The notes: a model not told the origin generated them from the letters alone. Shown: positions 45,542 to 55,992, counted from the stretch's first letter. The stretch: DNA of 64,000 bases from Puccinia triticina (GCF_026914185.1 NC_070574.1:2480501-2544500); one strand, 5' to 3'. Numbers and translations are program-made.

Positions 45542-46918
45542 CACACGCCCGCAGCAGTGAGGGACTTTGTTAAGGCCCCGTTTGGCAGCAGTGATGTTAT
45601 GTAATAACCACTGCTTTTCTATAACCGGGCCTCACCAAGGCCCATATTGTATCACTCGCATGTTTGGCAGTTTCAAGAAGTTATGAGGGTCATCACGAGT
45701 TTCCTCATCACTCCTCATCATCCCTACCATTTCCAATATAGTACCCCTGGGGGTGTATTTGGGGTGATATCGGCACCCTTACACGACACACCCCCAACTC
45801 TACCTCTGTTACTCACCTCAATGGCCGGTACAGACTTTGTACCGGTCACCAAGCGGAGTACACACTCCAATTGATGGGCCAACACAACCGGTCATTGAGA
45901 TTGATGACCAATCCAACACAATCGGCCATTGATGACCAATGGACATCAAAATTTAGCGGAATTCCGCTACGCTACGCCACGCTAACGCTACGGTTAGCGT
46001 AGCTGGCCCACCATTGCTGCTACTGATGAATCATTTGGATGTCACCTTTCTACATTTTTTCCTTTGATGTTGCGCTGCTGCGCGGCGGAGGACAAAGATG
46101 GGAACATATCAAGGGAATTGTCATTCATTTCAACATAACTTTGGCCGTTTTCAGCAGTCAAAGAGGTTAACTTATCACTAAACTTATTCATGTTATTCTT
46201 GTTATCTTCTAACCTATCAAATACCAGCACAGAAACGGCTTTCTTGGAAAAGTATTCTTCTTTATTGACTTCAGACAAAGTATTTCACATTGAATCAATG
46301 TCTTTGACAGAAGCACTTTGATTTATTACTTTATAAATTTTAACAGACAATTCTTTAGAGCTTTTCGCTATATCAATTAACTAGGACAGGAGTTTGTTTG
46401 TACAAAAAATAAACATGAGGAACAATCTTAACAACATTTTGTAACATTGAGATAGAATTCTTGGAGGAGAAAAGTAACAATTAGAACTTCTGATTGGACA
46501 AATCTGAATGTTTACTTACAAGGTTACTTCAACCCACCGTTACATCAGTGTGAACCTGTTTTGATAGCAGAGAACAGTTAGAATTGACTATCTTTTCTAT
46601 ACTGGAAAAGAGATTCCTCAATATTGGGATCAACTCACCAGAGGTTAATCCTTTTGCATCAGCTTTTCCTCTTGGTGTCGACAAGGATTGTTGTACTTTG
46701 CGTTCTGATTGCTCATTGACACCAGAGCTTTATATTGCGCCTGGGTTGCTCTGCTGAGTTTCATCATCTAGATGGTACTCTCGGCGCTTCTCCCTTGCGT
46801 AGTTGTTGTGTGAGTGCCGAGGAGGATAAGAAATCTTCGAGGGGACAAACAGAGACTACTGATGGGTCTGAAGCCATTAGTCCACCGCTATTGGTTGGTA
46901 ACGCAGGCCAATCCAGCA

Positions 46919-46992
46919 AGAAGGGACCGGAGGGTTGTTTGGAAGAAGGGACCGGAGGGTTGTTTGGAAGAAGGGACCGGAGGGTTGTTTGG
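46919..46992. repeat. 25-bp tandem repeat, about three copies
   Basis: AAGGGACCGGAGGGTTGTTT repeats at 46921, 46946 and 46971 with a 25-bp period. Confidence 0.85.
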
Positions 46993-47034
46993 CGGCTCTC
47001 CAGAGTCCAGATGAAAAGGCATCTTGGGAGGAAT

Positions 47035-47420
47035 CAATGACCATTGGTCATTGAAGGGCCCATGTATCCCCCCGATGGCCATTGGTCATCAATGAGAATA
47101 TGTACACAGTCCCTTCGATGACCATTGGTCATCAAGGGGAATCTCCCCAATGACCATTGGTCATCAAAGGGACTATGTATTCTCCTCAATGACCATCAGT
47201 CATTGAAGGGACTGTGTACATATTCTCCTCAATGACCATTGGTCATTCAAGGGACCATGTATTCCCTTCAATGACCAATGGTCATTGATGGGACTATGTG
47301 TTCCCCAAAAGGAACTCTGTATTCCCTTTGATGACCATGTACCCGCCATCGTCGAGAGGAGTTAAACACTCAATTAGCCTTGCCGGTATGTACGCTCGAT
47401 GGCCGGTATTTACCGGCCAT
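47035..47420. repeat. Hairpin array with GACCATTGGTC core
   Basis: Units have the core ATGACCATTGGTCAT with outer CAATG/CATTG arms, repeated at least eight times with links such as GGGACTATGTATTC and its inverse. Towards 47400 the core changes to GGCCGGTATTTACCGGCC. Element D's right arm follows. Confidence 0.85.
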
Positions 47421-47729
47421 GGAGCTTGTTATGTAGGCAAGCTGTATGACGCGAGTCAAGTGGCAGCCAAACACTTGTGTTATCTTGAAATATATGAAAT
47501 TCAAGAGTGATGTGCATCACATTAGGTAAGTGTGCAATATCACATAACATGATTGCTGCCAAACGGGGCCTAAGAGCATTTCCACCGCGGGTGGTATTTT
47601 TGGGGCGCTAAAATATGATCTCTGGCAGTGCGCAGCCAGTTTTAGCGCCCCAAACTGCTGCGGCATACACCGCGAGAGTCTGTAAAAAGTCATGAAAGGC
47701 ATGTGTCGCCCCCGGTCCACTCCCCCGTC

Positions 47730-49080
47730 AAATCCACCCGGTTATCGAAGGGAGTTCTCTTGTTGATGATCGGAACAAAGCGGGTTGTTGCGGTCATCGT
47801 GGGGAGTATATACCCCTCTCGATAACTGGAACAAACCAGCCATCGAGGGGAGTAAATATGTACCTCCCTCGATGAGGTCGGAACAATCCGGGTTGTTCCG
47901 GTCATCGTGGGGAGTATATACTCCCCTCGATAATTGGAACCCAACTCCCCTCGATGATCAGAACAGACCAGTTTGTTCCGGTCATCATGGGGAGTATCCT
48001 CTTGATGACCAAAAGGAACCGGACATCAAGGGGAGTATGTACTCCTCTCAATGACCGGATGTCAGCCACTGAGACAATTGTCCATGTGTCTACAATGATA
48101 GTTACAAGTCATGCAACCCAATGGCTAAAGGCTGCCCTAATGGTGACCTAGATCTTGTGTAAGATCCTGTGTTCAAGTCCTCATGTTGTCTTATAATATT
48201 ACTTTTGTTGCAATCATTAGTTTATATGTACTAAACTACATGATTTCACACTTATTATGTATTTACCTTGATTGAGAATAATACTGTACTAATGGAGTAT
48301 ATCTCCCTATGGATTTACCATACATAGAGAGATTACATAATTATTCATGTAATTCCTCCTCTGAATTCCGTGGACCTCTTCCCCCTCCTTGGAGTTAAGG
48401 ATCCCTCTGGGGCCTTGACTCGAAGGAGGATCAGGTCCCTGTAATATAAAAGGGGGGGATCTTTCCTCTGGAGAGATCTTTCCCCCCAAGATTATTACAC
48501 ATACAAACCCGCCAACCTTACTATAAAACAATAGTGAGTGGGGTTTTCAATAATCAACTAACCCTATCTTTTCCTTTACAGCTCCTTCGACCTCAACTCG
48601 TGTAATTTCTAGGTACAGGTGATTGTTATCACACCTGTAACCTAGAAAATAACCTCTCTTTTGTTTGAAGCTACGGCGCCTGGCTTGAGTCATCGCTGCG
48701 TCCCCTTACTTTTGTAAGGGAGCTAGCCCCTCCGCTATTCAGCGTCGAGGTGTGGTTTATTCCCACTGGCTGTAATAGCTATAGTGCGGCCCTGTTTTCG
48801 CTGGCCGCTGCCCAAGCCGCTACAGCACGTAATCCAAAACCCATCAGCCCCTCGTCACATAAGAGACGGGAGCTGACACCGGAGGAACCAGCCATCAAAG
48901 GGAGTATGTACTCCTCTCAATGACCGGACGGAACCGGCCATCGAGGGCAGAATGCACTCCTCTCGATGACCGGAAGGAACCGGCCATCGAGGGCAGAATG
49001 TACTCCTCTTGATGACCGGAACAAACGGGCCATCGAGGGGAGTACCTCTTGATGGCCGGCCTGACTTGGCCATCATGTGA
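47730..49080. repeat. Hairpin array of element E (interrupted at 48060-48878)
   Basis: Units of the type CTCCTCTCGATGACCGGAA and CCGGCCATCGAGGGGAGT repeat about ten times. Link sequences (AGTATGTACTCC, AGAATGTACTCC) are themselves often palindromic. The solo LTR inserted in the middle of one unit, duplicating CCGGA. Confidence 0.88.
48060..48878 (+). repeat. 819-bp solo LTR inside element E
   Basis: The ends are TGTCAGCCACTG and GGGAGCTGACA, with CCGGA duplicated at 48055-48059 and 48879-48883. A TATA-like AATATAAAAGG lies near 48442 and a donor-like AGGTACAG near 48610. Within its 5' part (48113-48195) a tRNA-like stretch shows a B-box-like GTGTTCAAGTCCT and an A-box-like TGGCTAAAGG, a possible SINE fragment. 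Strand follows the TATA box. Confidence 0.9.
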
Positions 49081-49329
49081 AGGGATTGTACATTCGGGGC
49101 TGTGAGCTGTAGTTTCACAAGGAGTTTGGTGTGTGAAAGGGAGTTGAGGTGGGGGTGAATGAGTCCCTAGTGAGTCCCTACATGTAGGGACTCGAGGTTG
49201 ATATTTAGGGACGGCCGTAAATTTTCAACGCAAATAGCGCCCGCGGTGGATCGGGTTGAGGCGGTAAAATCCTAAAATTTCCAACTAGGGCCCCGATTTA
49301 GGGCCCGCGGTGGAAATGCTCTAAGTTTG

Positions 49330-49355
49330 GTTAGACTCCCATAGTTGTCACTATA
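49330..49355 (+). repeat. SINE copy 2, last piece
   Basis: GTTAGACTCCCATAGTTGTC and the next bases match 9614-9639, completing the T-arm and acceptor of the tRNA-like repeat. It starts with the right 9-bp duplication of element C. From 49356 to 49708 I see no gene. Confidence 0.88.
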
Positions 49356-49708
49356 CATTTTTTTTCCAGCTCATGTCACAGACTGTGACATCTCAGAGTG
49401 TATGTAGATTAGGGCAGCGGGCCAGACACGGAAGCCCCTTTCTTCATCGGTTCCGCGTTCTGTCCCACCTGTGACCTGACCTAGGTTTGTAGTTGTTTCT
49501 CTTTTCTTTAGTATGCAATGAACTGACATCCTTTCCGCAATCTGTCCCACCTGACCTAGTTCATTGCAACACTGTTAGCCTTCATAAATCTAGTGTGACC
49601 CGTTGCTTGACAAGGCCTCTTGATACTGCTTGTGAGCCACTGGGATTTACGAACCCAGAAGCCGGCGAGAAGGCTGTTGCTTAACAGATTCACCTGTCAC
49701 CACTCGCC

Positions 49709-51060
49709 ATGCCACGTCGACGCTCCTCCAACCGTTGCTCTACTCAAAGCATTGCTACATCGCATGAAACTGGCGTGGCAGCTAATACCTCAAGCGATGA
49801 AGCGCTCGAGTGTTACGCTCTTCGCTCCGATAACCAGGAGACTCCTGCAAACACTTGGGGCACTTTCACCTCTGATCGGCCTCCGAAGCCACCCCCGAAC
49901 GGAATCCGACCAACCAATTCACCCAGCATCATGGGGCAAACCCCAGGTGACAATAAGGGCATTGAGACCATAGGCTCGGTCACCCTGGACAGACTCTTCG
50001 GCGGCGATAGTAGCGTAAGTGATACCAAGTTTTGATTGCTTAAGCTTATGAGAAGTTAGCTGTTGACTTCTTGTGGTCATCCTCATTTGCTTGAAAGGCG
50101 AGGCGAACATCACGTAAACGGAAGATTTCAACCCTCCCGCCGCCAGCCACCGAACCCGATGAAAGAGGACGATACGAAGCCTCAACCTGTCATCAATGTC
50201 GTACCAACACCACCCGACCCAAGATGATTTGCGATCAATCACAGGACCCCTACTGTTTCATTCGAGTGTGTGACCGCTGCCTAACCGGACGAGCAGTACA
50301 TGAGGGCATACCTGAGCTTCAGCCTCCGCTGTTTGAATTCGTACCAGGTGGCAGGATGCTGTGTCTGAAATGCAGAGGTATCTGCCCTTGCGCTAGCTGC
50401 CGGAGAAATCGTAGTGAAAATGAAGAGATCCGAAGAGGACGAAATTCGTTTCAAGGCTTGAAATCCCAGGGCAGGAAGCCGGGACCGAAGAAGAAACAAA
50501 GTCGAACCGCACCTGTCAAGCGGTACATCTTATCCGCTGGAGGTGACAAAGTTCCAGCGAATATGCATGGCCAATTGATTCAAGCAGGTCCGACTACCTT
50601 GAGAGCGTTGACGGCTCGGGATTACGCCGAACCAAAATCCATACCAGACCGTCCTGCAAAAGCCAAACCGGGCGCGAAGAAGCTTGTAAACCAATGTCTT
50701 TCCTCTCAGGCGCGAAAGGAGATCGGTCGCGACGTGGACACCACGCTGATGAATCAACTCATCCAGTCGAATAAACGATTAACAGAAGCCGCATCCGACA
50801 TGTCTTCGGTTTTACAAAGAAAGGATAGCCCCTCGGACTCGAAGACGTCCGACCATGCACGTTTGGAGCGATCGGAGAAGCAGCTCAAGCTCAAGATGCG
50901 CGAAATCGAGCTCAAGAACGCGATCGATGAGGCCGCGCGACAGAAGGCTAAGGCAGAGGCCTTCGAGAAGGCTAAAATGATGCAAGACTTCCTAAAGTCT
51001 GGATTGAGCTATGAAAAAGCCATGGAAGCTACGATCACATTCCTGGGGCCGTCAACTTAA
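49709..51060 (+). CDS. CDCA7-type (zf-4CXXC_R1) zinc-finger protein, two exons
   Basis: Exon 1 is 49709-50014 and exon 2 is 50098-51060; the 83-base intron has GTAAGT and ends GAAAG, and both exons join in phase 0 for 422 residues. Start: CGCCATGCCACG, the first ATG of the open exon. After a low-complexity N-terminus the zinc domain begins at about residue 132 with CHQCRTNTTRPKMIC, continues YCFIRVCDRCLTGR and ends MLCLKCRGICPCASCRRNR, giving eleven cysteines as in CDCA7. A basic linker (GRKPGPKKKQSR) and a C-terminal coiled coil follow. CDCA7 proteins bind DNA and recruit the HELLS remodeller for maintenance DNA methylation; whether this protein does so is inferred from the domain alone. It is the only intact-looking gene among dead elements, so it is a host gene or a recently captured one. 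Confidence 0.82.
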
Positions 51061-51653
51061 TTACCGGATAAGTCTAGATCAACAATCAAGTCTCTTGGAG
51101 ATCATCCTCAAGCGATTAAATCATTTTCTATCTTTGCTTTTCGTATTTATCTTACTAGTACCTTAAGATATACAACACATCGTTCTTTTTAAGCAGAGTA
51201 GTGGTGATAAACAACACAAATGCTGTTCTAATTCTTCTATTTGCAATATTGTACCTTTCCCTTCCCCTTTCCTTTTCCTGTCCGTTGTTTAGGCCTCACT
51301 TGGATGCATTATAACTGTGGGTGTTTGAATTATTGAATAAGAAACAAACTATTGGAAATCTGATCCCTAATTTCTTTGACAGGCAATAGGGGGATTCATG
51401 ACTGACTTTTTGGCTCCTGGTGACCCCATAAAATCTTTCTTGCTGGTGCACATTTGGGCCATAAAATTACCATAAACCATTTCTGGTCATCCAACAGGGA
51501 CCATAAAAATTTAGACTCATAAATGTACACACCGGCACCCCTTCCCATGACCGGTAAATACCAGTCATCACCTGGAATGCATACTTCCATCTGATGGCTG
51601 GTCAACATGGGTCATTGGGTCGAGTACATACAACCCAACTCACATTGTCTCTT
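51061..51653. other. Downstream region of the CDCA7-like gene
   Basis: No gene. A hairpin pair, CATGACCGGTAAATACCAGTCAT (halves CATGACCGGT and ACCAGTCAT) and a relative, lies at 51538-51620, another instance of the array unit. Confidence 0.5.
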
Positions 51654-51993
51654 TGTGAGCACCGCGCTCCACGCGGGTGTCACAACGCTATCACAGGACG
51701 ACCTCAGAGCCGCACACTTAGTCCGCGACTCCCCGCCCCTCCTAGCTCAGTAGAGAACCACGACTGACTCTTTCTACTGAGCTAGGTAAGCTCCATCACC
51801 TTTCATTTCTATCTTTCACCATTCCCAATTGTACATAGAGTAGAGAACCACGACTGACTCTTTCTACTGAGCTAGCATTTGCAATATAATTGTTGGTCCT
51901 AGAATTCAGGTTCTCTCTGAGACATATCGGTCTCGTATACGGACTACACTGAGAATAGTAGTACTCAGTGAAAGGCTTGACTGAGCCTTTACA
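51654..51993 (+). repeat. 340-bp solo LTR with intron-like core
   Basis: It starts TGTGAGCACCGCG and ends GAGCCTTTACA, with CTCTT duplicated at 51649-51653 and 51994-51998. Its length and layout match the gag-only element's LTR (342/339 bp): hairpin ending GAGCTAG, then GTAAGCTCC to TACATAG (51786-51838), then a repeat of the hairpin (ending 51875). The sequences are otherwise diverged. Confidence 0.92.
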
Positions 51994-51998
51994 CTCTT

Positions 51999-52575
51999 GG
52001 TGAAGAGAATTTTACAAACCATATTTTGCGGCACATATGTGCCGCAAATACGGAGGGGCACAAAAATCCACTAGGGCTGGGGTGTAATATAATTTTACAA
52101 ACCATCATCCTAAATTGGAGGTATGTAAATAAAGGTTTGTAAAAGTTCATCAGATGCGTTTATACCAGCTTGCATGTCTTGCAAGGCAAGGTTTTGTAAC
52201 TACATAATCATATTTAAAAGTATAACTTTACAACCCATAGTCTTGCAAGCGTTGATGTATTGTAAAAATATGTATGTAAATATACATTTGGCTGCCATGG
52301 GATATAAATTTACAATACAACAGCCCGGCATTTGCAATCAATCAAGCAAAATGTTCAACGCACATCAAGATTCAACTAACATCAAGATTCAACCAACAAG
52401 ATTCTACTAACAGACAACAATGATATCAAACAAATGGCATCAGCCTGACAACACCATGCAACCAACCTCCCCAATACCCCCACCACAAACACAAACGGCG
52501 CCTCCAGGATCCCGCCGCCGCAATGACAGCTACTCACCCGGCTCCCTCATCTGCCACGACAAACCCAACTAGTGC
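51999..52575. other. AT-rich DNA upstream of the transposase pseudogene
   Basis: No gene. Several TTTACAAACC and TTTGTAAA motifs in both orientations (52090-52310) recur in the introns at 56115-56260 and 57390-57450. 52400-52575 may be 5' non-coding or first-exon sequence of the next gene. Confidence 0.35.
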
Positions 52576-53520
52576 GTGACACCAACTACGATGAATCGGA
52601 CAAGCCCTAGGTTGTTCAATCCGCCATCTAGCCCGACAAGCCCAATGACTTCACTCCCTCCCTCCAGGCCCATTCCCTCACCCTCTCCCAGAGAATCCGA
52701 TCCCATCCGCGCTTTTCACAGTCTCATCCCCCCACTCAGCTCAAATTCTTCCAATTCTGATGCTACTAAGATGCCTCATTCTCATGTCAAGCATTCCTCT
52801 CAAGACACGAAGAAGTCCCAAACCAAAGTCCTGAAGAGCCCGAACCGCCCCCAGAAAAGCCCCAAGAATGCTCCAAAAAGAGAAATCCCCATCAAGTTCC
52901 CAAAGCCAAACAAAACTAACTTGAAGGAACTGATTTCTCAGAAGCCCGGCCGCGTGGAGGATAGAAGGCAACCTCCAAAGGTATCAAAATATTGGCGTGA
53001 TTGTTATTCTTCATGCAGCAACCCACCCATATCTGAATCGACCTCCTCCAATGATGCTGACGATGAAGGATTTGCAAATGGTCGTGTTGAAAATAACGAC
53101 TCCGAGACGGACAACGACACCACTGCTTATAAGCCTCCTAAACAGCCTTCCAAAGGACATCGTTGCCGCAGGGTTGTTGAAAGTGAACATGACTCTGGTT
53201 CTGTCTCCAATGATGCCGATTGCTCCAATTCCGACAACACTAACGGCCATGGCTCAGACTCCACCAACAACTCTGATGGTGAATGTGACAACTCTGACAA
53301 TGGATAATCCCTTCCTCCAAAACGCCTATCAAAAGACAAGGAGTGGTTTCTTCCGGATCTAGAAGATAAATTTGAAACCTACATTGATCACGGGTGTACC
53401 ATTGACAAGCAAGGATACCCACTCTACCCCAATGGACGCACTACATTTCTACAATTACCAGGCAAACAGATCACTAACTTTGGGACCGTTGGCTTCTCCA
53501 AGACGTGCTCTGTCAACTAT

Positions 53521-55992
53521 CACCAGGGAGGGATTTGTTGCACTCTATAGAGAGTGCCAGACCGTAATTTTGTCAGTTGCTTGGTATGATGTGAGTTCAA
53601 TGTCATCTGTAACTTTGTTAAACTTCCTCCCCAATAGAAGGGTAACTGTAGGTGAAGTTGTTGTGAAATGATCTGTCACTCAATGTCAACACATCATTAT
53701 TGCTCTGTTGAATTTTTGTGTTTGGTTCATCATGATCACAATTTTGAACACAAGCTTCAATGCACAAAATTTTCGCCAAGAATGTACCAATCCTTATTCT
53801 AAAATATTGCTTTATCCAAGTGACAGGCAATATTTTTCATTGCAGAATTGTTTTAATTCAAAAACCAAACAACACCACATTATGAAAAATACTTGTCAAG
53901 TATAGCAACTTCAGAGGATCAGCCAAATGGTGGATGAATCCTAGTGAGTGACATATTTCAGCCATAATATTATTTGGGGAGAGTGGTTTGGTATCAAATT
54001 TATACCCTTCAAGAACAGGGAAAAAGGTAGGAAAACCTGTGTAACATGAAATTTGACTCCCAGAAATACAAAATGTGAAACTACTGGATTTGGTTTTCCC
54101 TAAAAATTTTACCAAGTGATGGAACATTCAGGAATTTTAGATTCTGAAGTGTGAATCACTTATTATCATTTCGGAATACACACCTTGTGTACAGGACTAC
54201 ACATTGTACAATTTTCATACCTTTAGTTAAAACTTACTGAAAAATGCAGGGTTCAGAGCCACAAATAAAATTGTTCAACACCAAAAGGGGCTAGATTGGT
54301 GGAGGTTAACGGGAACTTCAATATCCCCTTGCTTCTGAAAACAGCTGGAGAAATAATTCAACAGTTTGCCTGAGACCTCCAAGGCAAACAGTCACTTCTT
54401 AAATGCTCACACACATCTTGGTTTGGGTTATGTATGCCTTTTGTCTTTTAGATTGATTGTCTTCACATATTTTCCATACATATTTTCCATGAATTTTCTC
54501 CTGCACGTAGGATTCATTATTCACAGGTAACTTTGTTTCCATGTGCATGGTGCAAAAATGTGGTGTTGATTGCTCTTATCACATGCCACTTAAGTAGCAC
54601 AGGCTGCTAGATGAGCCTTTGGTACTGCAGACCTGCTGTATCCAGACCACTGAAAATTATTGGCCTTGGAACAGCAGGAGTGGCACGCACATGTGAGGAA
54701 AAGAGTTAAAAAAATTTGTCTGGTGGTTTGAAGGTGGGCACAAGTAAACTATGGGCGCGCGGGGAAACTTGGATTGGTTTTGTATCCCCCTGTGTCCCCC
54801 AGGGAGTGTTATTTTCTTATGTAATGTCCACCCTCAGGTTCGGGCGAACGTGAGGGTGGACATTGGCAAGTCGCTGGCACATGTACTGCAAGTTGATGAA
54901 CAGTGTGTACTGTTCATTGCACTGGGAAAGTCCCAGCTGACTCCCAGTACATGCTGGCAATCAAGCTGGGCGTATCCGAGCCTTGTAGGGAGTATAAACT
55001 GCCTACCAAGCTCAGATAGGCCCAGATCAATGACCAGCATGTGCTGGTCATCGGGCTAGGGCTTCTCCGGCTCAACGACAAGCACGAACTGGTCATAAAA
55101 CTGGAAGAGGCCGCGCTTGGTGACCAGCATGCATTTGTCATCAGCCCCCTGGCTCTCCAAGCTCAAACCCGGAGTACATAGGTCATCAAGCCAGGGAAGC
55201 CCTCGCGCGATGACCAGCACATGCTGGTCATCTATCTGGGATTTTACGAGCTCAGTAGGCAGTACATACTGTCCACCGAGCTCTTAAAAGCCCAGCTGAA
55301 TGACCAGTACATGCTGGCTGTTGAGCTGGGATTTTCCCAGCGCGATGTGGGGTGCATGCCGGTTCACCAGGCTGAGAAAGGCTCCGCTCAACAACCATTG
55401 TTTGCTGGTCATTGAGCTGAGATTTTCACAGCCTATTACCCTGGAATCAATTGGATGGTGGCTCCACTTGATGGCCAGTGCACACTGGTCATTGAGAGGA
55501 GAAAAACTTAATGTGATGGCCTTACAAACTGGTCATTGAGCAGAGGATGTCTCAAATCAATGGCTGGTAATATACATGGCCATCAAGTGAAGCTCTCCAA
55601 TTGATTGCCAGTACCCAGGCTCATTGATTGGAGTATGTCTCAACTTGATGGTCTTCCAAACAACCATTGAGCGGAGGCTTTTGCCACTCAATGCATGTCC
55701 ATACTGGTACTCAATTGGAGGGTGTATCCACTTGATTTCCAGTACACACTGGCCAGTGGAGGATCCCTGTGGGTGCCAGAATGAGCAATTGATTTGAGAA
55801 AACCAATATTTGAGTTTAACTCACTGGAACACACAAGATTGGATATGGAATAACTCAGTATGAGTTCAGTATAACCATACAGCTGAACCACAATAAAGTT
55901 ACACATGAGGGAATGGTTCACATCTGGTAGACTTCCAGGGAGAAATTACGGTCTGGCACTCTCTGGAGAGTGCAACCAATCCCTCCCTGGTG
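53521..55992. mobile_element. CACTA-like non-autonomous element in the transposase gene
   Basis: The ends CACCAGGGAGGGATTTGTTG and inverse (CACCAGGGAGGGATTGGTTG) form inverted repeats of about 50 bases, including GCACTCT..AGAGAGTGCC. TAT flanks each side (53518-53520, 55993-55995). A CAC(T/C)A start and 3-bp duplication fit the EnSpm/CACTA superfamily. No transposase is seen at 53590-54820. The right half (54830-55740) is a hairpin array. Removal rejoins the host frame (SVNY then RRNRTWKV). Confidence 0.82.
54830..55740. repeat. Hairpin array with ATGACCAGCA/TGCTGGTCAT core
   Basis: About twelve units such as GATGACCAGCACATGCTGGTC (54890s-55240) with links GAGCTCAGTAGGCAGTA and AGCTGGGA-type motifs. 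Units decay toward the right end (GATGGCCAGTGCACACTGG). It occupies the right half of the CACTA-like element, where such elements usually have subterminal repeats. Confidence 0.85.

Larger units (their letters stand above)
45574..47570. mobile_element. PIF/Harbinger-like element D (GGCCCCGTTTGGCAGCA ends), 2 kb
   Basis: The left end GGCCCCGTTTGGCAGCA and right end TGCTGCCAAACGGGGCC (with one extra T in the right arm: GATTGCTGCC) are inverted and flanked by TAA (45571-45573 and 47571-47573). Contents: a hairpin cluster at 45820-45945, a hAT-like CGCTACGCTA palindrome at about 45955-46015, no convincing gene at 46030-46900 (one 78-residue minus frame, 46042-46278, of unknown origin), a 25-bp triplicate at 46919-46992, and a second hairpin array at 47035-47420. 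No transposase. Confidence 0.88.
47574..49321. mobile_element. PIF/Harbinger-like element E (GAGCATTTCCACCGCGGG ends)
   Basis: The left end GAGCATTTCCACCGCGGG is mirrored by CCCGCGGTGGAAATGCTC. TAA flanks both sides (47571-47573 and 49322-49324). The left TAA is also the right duplication of element D, so the two elements sit head to tail on one site. Subterminal DNA pairs (GGGCGCTAAAAT / ...). Its middle is a hairpin array (47730-48059, resuming 48884-49080) split by a solo LTR. No transposase. The ends resemble those of the 32-kb shell (GAGCATC...CCAGCAG). Confidence 0.92.
43051..49329. mobile_element. MULE-like foldback element C with three elements inside
   Basis: The left end CGAACTTAACCCAAGTCCCTC and the inverse of the right end (CAAACTTAACAAAGTCCCTC) are terminal repeats that continue for about 105 bases, including TTGGCAGGAGGGACTT. 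The right arm is now in pieces: 44820-44890, 45551-45573 and 49322-49329. The flanks GTTCAACTC (43042-43050) and GTTAGACTC (49330-49338) are a 9-bp duplication with two changes. After removal of the nested elements the original was about 1.9 kb, mostly hairpin arrays. No transposase is present. Confidence 0.87.

Noticed and set aside
46042..46278. 78-residue minus-strand protein in element D
   Set aside because: Plausible amino-acid composition but too short, isolated, with no start context or neighbours that support it; kept only as a note.
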